Positions 6,062 to 7,059 of a stretch of DNA of 7,059 nt are shown here, one piece after another. Location: contig JAJFMS010000170.1 of NCBI GenBank assembly GCA_020696885.1, positions 1 to 7,059 on the forward strand. Reading direction: 5' to 3'. The notes below the pieces were generated by a model, which saw only the letters and a program-made list of their open reading frames with translations, made no database searches and was not told the origin of the DNA. The DNA is from Armatimonadota bacterium. GTDB lineage: Bacteria > Armatimonadota > SYMT01. Every line of letters starts with the position of its first letter. Position 1 is the first letter of the stretch. The position numbers and the translations under genes are program-made.

Positions 6062-6090
6062 GGCCGGGGCAAGCACCACTTGCCCTGGCC
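6062..6090 (+). terminator. Strong hairpin, probable terminator of the pentapeptide-repeat gene
   Basis: GGCCGGGGCAAG (6062-6073) pairs with CTTGCCCTGGCC (6079-6090) in a continuous 12-base-pair stem including one G-U pair, over a 5-base loop (CACCA). It begins 33 bases after the stop codon. Only a short GTTT (6098-6101) follows and there is no true T-run. Termination is therefore likely from stem strength and position, but not certain. Confidence 0.55.
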
Positions 6091-6104
6091 CTAATCCGTT
6101 TCCT

Positions 6105-6121
6105 GTACTCGCTGTGAGTAC
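6105..6121 (+). repeat. Inverted repeat GTACTC-N5-GAGTAC
   Basis: A perfect 6-base inverted repeat with a GCTGT spacer, 14 bases after the strong hairpin. It could be a second terminator stem or a protein-binding site. Nothing in the sequence decides between these. Confidence 0.45.
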
Positions 6122-6158
6122 TTCATCAGCCCTGGGTTGATCGCAACACTCGTAGCCC

Positions 6159-6208
6159 GGCAGGCCCTAAAGGGACCTGCCTACCCAAACGAACGCCCCT
6201 GAAGGGGC
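6159..6208 (+). repeat. Two adjacent GC-rich hairpins
   Basis: GGCAGG-CCC (6159-6167) pairs with GGG-A-CCTGCC (6172-6181) around a TAAA loop with one bulged A. GCCCC (6195-6199) pairs with GGGGC (6204-6208) around TGAA. A competing stem, GCCTCC (6207-6212) with GGGGGC (6220-6225), overlaps the second. The arrangement resembles dispersed intergenic palindromes (REP-like), but only one copy lies in the window. Confidence 0.45.
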
Positions 6209-6320
6209 CTCCCAGGTTCGGGGGCTAACAGCCGGGCGATGCTCTTCCCATCCTCCATCGTCCAACCTCCCCCGTCCCCTCGCCCCCCAGGGATGGATTC
6301 CGCAACCAGACGCCGAACAG

Positions 6321-6348
6321 ACCAGCGGCCGTAGGAGTGCTCGCTGGT
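6321..6348 (+). repeat. Leader hairpin with a purine-rich loop upstream of the HAF gene
   Basis: ACCAGCG (6321-6327) and CGCTGGT (6342-6348) are perfect 7-base complements around a 14-base loop containing GTAGGAGTG. A competing stem GCTCG (6339-6343)/CGAGC (6353-6357) shares its right arm. If transcribed, the two could be mutually exclusive folds just before the ribosome-binding site. Confidence 0.35.
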
Positions 6349-6369
6349 GGATCGAGCGGACTTCCGGCC

Positions 6370-6373
6370 GGAG
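6370..6373 (+). promoter_or_regulatory. Shine-Dalgarno GGAG of the HAF-repeat gene
   Basis: GGAG lies 6 bases before the ATG at 6380 and supports that start over an in-frame GTG at 6347. It is partly inside the palindrome TCCGGCCGGA (6363-6372), which could hide it in a folded transcript. Confidence 0.6.
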
Positions 6374-6379
6374 TGTTCG

Positions 6380-7059
6380 ATGCCGTATTCTCGCCGCAAG
6401 TTCCTCTCCCTCTCGCTCGCCGGCTGCGCGACTCTCGTTTCCTCCGCTGCGGACGCCGCGCGCGTAAAGCCGCCGCGCTTCACCGCCTCCAGCCCAGGCG
6501 CCCGCGGCAACCACGGAGACCCGGATATCAACGCCCTGGGCACCGTGGCGTGCACCCTCCGCGTGGAGGATCCGCCCGCCGCCTCCATCGACCGCGCCAT
6601 CCGGCGCCCGTCCGGGGCCGGCGTGGAGGTTCTCGGTCCGCTCGGCTCCCGCGTGGAGACCTACACACGCGCGCTCAACCTCTCCGGCACGGTGGTGGGC
6701 TTCGCGCAGAATCTCAATACCAACTCCGGGTCGGCCTTTCTCTGGCACCCCAACGGTACGCTGACGACCCTGACCGACTTCTACCCGCTGGATATCAACG
6801 ATGCCGGCGTCTGCGTAGGCGGCGGCGCCATCGACTTTGGCCGCCCCACTCGCGCCACGATCCGGTCCGCCGCCGGCTCACTGACCGATCTCGGCACGCC
6901 GATCGGCCTGGAGAGCTCCGCGCGGGCAATCAACAACTCGGGGATGGTCTGCGGCTCCATGTATGCCTCCGGTCACCCCGAGAGCGACACGGCGTTCCGG
7001 TGGGCCGCCGGTTCCGGGCTGCTCCCGCTGCCGGTGGTGTCGGAGGCGATCGGCGCCTC
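6380..7059 (+). CDS. Exported HAF-repeat family protein, 3' partial
   Basis: The frame from the ATG at 6380 stays open for 226 codons to the window end, so the protein is truncated. The N-terminus is an export signal. SRRKFL (4-9) fits the twin-arginine (Tat) motif, followed by a short hydrophobic run. LAGC (13-16) fits a lipobox with Cys16, and an alternative signal peptidase I site follows ADA at about residue 26. The mature part shows 'HAF' extracellular repeats, alternating an IN-x-x-G-x-V-x-G element with an AFxW...L element: ALNLSGTVVGF (98-108), AFLWHPNGTLTTL (119-131), LDINDAGVCVG (137-147), ATIRSAAGSLTDLG (159-172), ARAINNSGMVCGS (181-193), AFRWAAGSGLLPLP (205-218). These likely form beta-propeller-like blades. 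The function of the family is unknown; it is exported and possibly anchored. The start is supported by GGAG at good spacing. No partner gene is visible. Confidence 0.82.
   Translation, partial: MPYSRRKFLSLSLAGCATLVSSAADAARVKPPRFTASSPGARGNHGDPDINALGTVACTLRVEDPPAASIDRAIRRPSGAGVEVLGPLGSRVETYTRALNLSGTVVGFAQNLNTNSGSAFLWHPNGTLTTLTDFYPLDINDAGVCVGGGAIDFGRPTRATIRSAAGSLTDLGTPIGLESSARAINNSGMVCGSMYASGHPESDTAFRWAAGSGLLPLPVVSEAIGA

Larger units (their letters stand above)
6030..6379 (+). other. 350-base non-coding stretch rich in inverted repeats; leader of the HAF-repeat gene
   Basis: No frame here looks coding. The stretch holds at least five inverted repeats within about 290 bases: 6062-6090, 6105-6121, 6159-6181, 6195-6208 (with an alternative overlapping stem at 6207-6225) and 6321-6348. 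A palindrome, TCCGGCCGGA, at 6363-6372 overlaps the ribosome-binding site of the next gene. The first two probably belong to the end of the pentapeptide-repeat transcript. I recognised no known riboswitch and no clear promoter hexamers. Confidence 0.5.

Noticed and set aside
6167..6748. 193-codon - strand open frame over the HAF gene
   Set aside because: It is a shadow of the HAF signal-peptide region and the hairpin-rich leader, with no recognisable domain.

Overview
This is a high-GC bacterial window in which every supported gene lies on the + strand. Gene content includes a two-subunit class I [4Fe-4S] fumarase, a long-chain trans-prenyl synthase, a Rex NADH sensor, a TDG/Mug glycosylase, a DUF4336 protein and a HAF-repeat exported protein. 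This suits a GC-rich environmental bacterium. Rex points towards a Gram-positive-like, Chloroflexi, Armatimonadota or similar lineage rather than Proteobacteria. Armatimonadota is my best guess, with low confidence, because nothing in the window is a phylogenetic marker.

Layout. (1) Positions 1-1949 hold a tight run: fumarate hydratase alpha (5' end outside the window), fumarate hydratase beta, then a uracil/thymine-DNA glycosylase of the Mug/TDG family. (2) After an 80-base gap with a possible promoter, positions 2030-4195 carry polyprenyl diphosphate synthase, moaC and rex. The first pair overlaps by one base and the second pair is 4 bases apart, so they are very probably one transcript. 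(3) After a G-rich spacer comes a DUF4336 (metallo-beta-lactamase-like) protein at 4370-5059, whose start is fixed by a perfect ribosome-binding site. (4) A 394-base gap with no convincing gene follows. (5) Positions 5454-6029 encode a 191-residue pentapeptide-repeat protein with an N-terminal CxxC...CxxC knuckle and a 12-alanine linker. (6) A 350-base non-coding stretch is rich in inverted repeats. (7) From 6380 to the window end runs an open frame with no stop codon: an exported HAF-repeat protein, truncated by the window.

How the genes fit together. The first two clusters share a central redox theme. Fumarase belongs to the TCA cycle or fumarate respiration. The prenyl synthase probably makes the quinone side chain, MoaC supplies the molybdenum cofactor used by respiratory oxidoreductases, and Rex reads the NADH/NAD+ ratio. 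That link is inferred from gene order. The second half (DUF4336, pentapeptide repeat, HAF) looks like unrelated single genes, each with its own leader. I found no mobile element, CRISPR array, tRNA or rRNA, and no clear unknown multi-gene system. The most unusual items are the zinc-knuckle/poly-Ala/pentapeptide protein and the hairpin-rich leader before the HAF gene.
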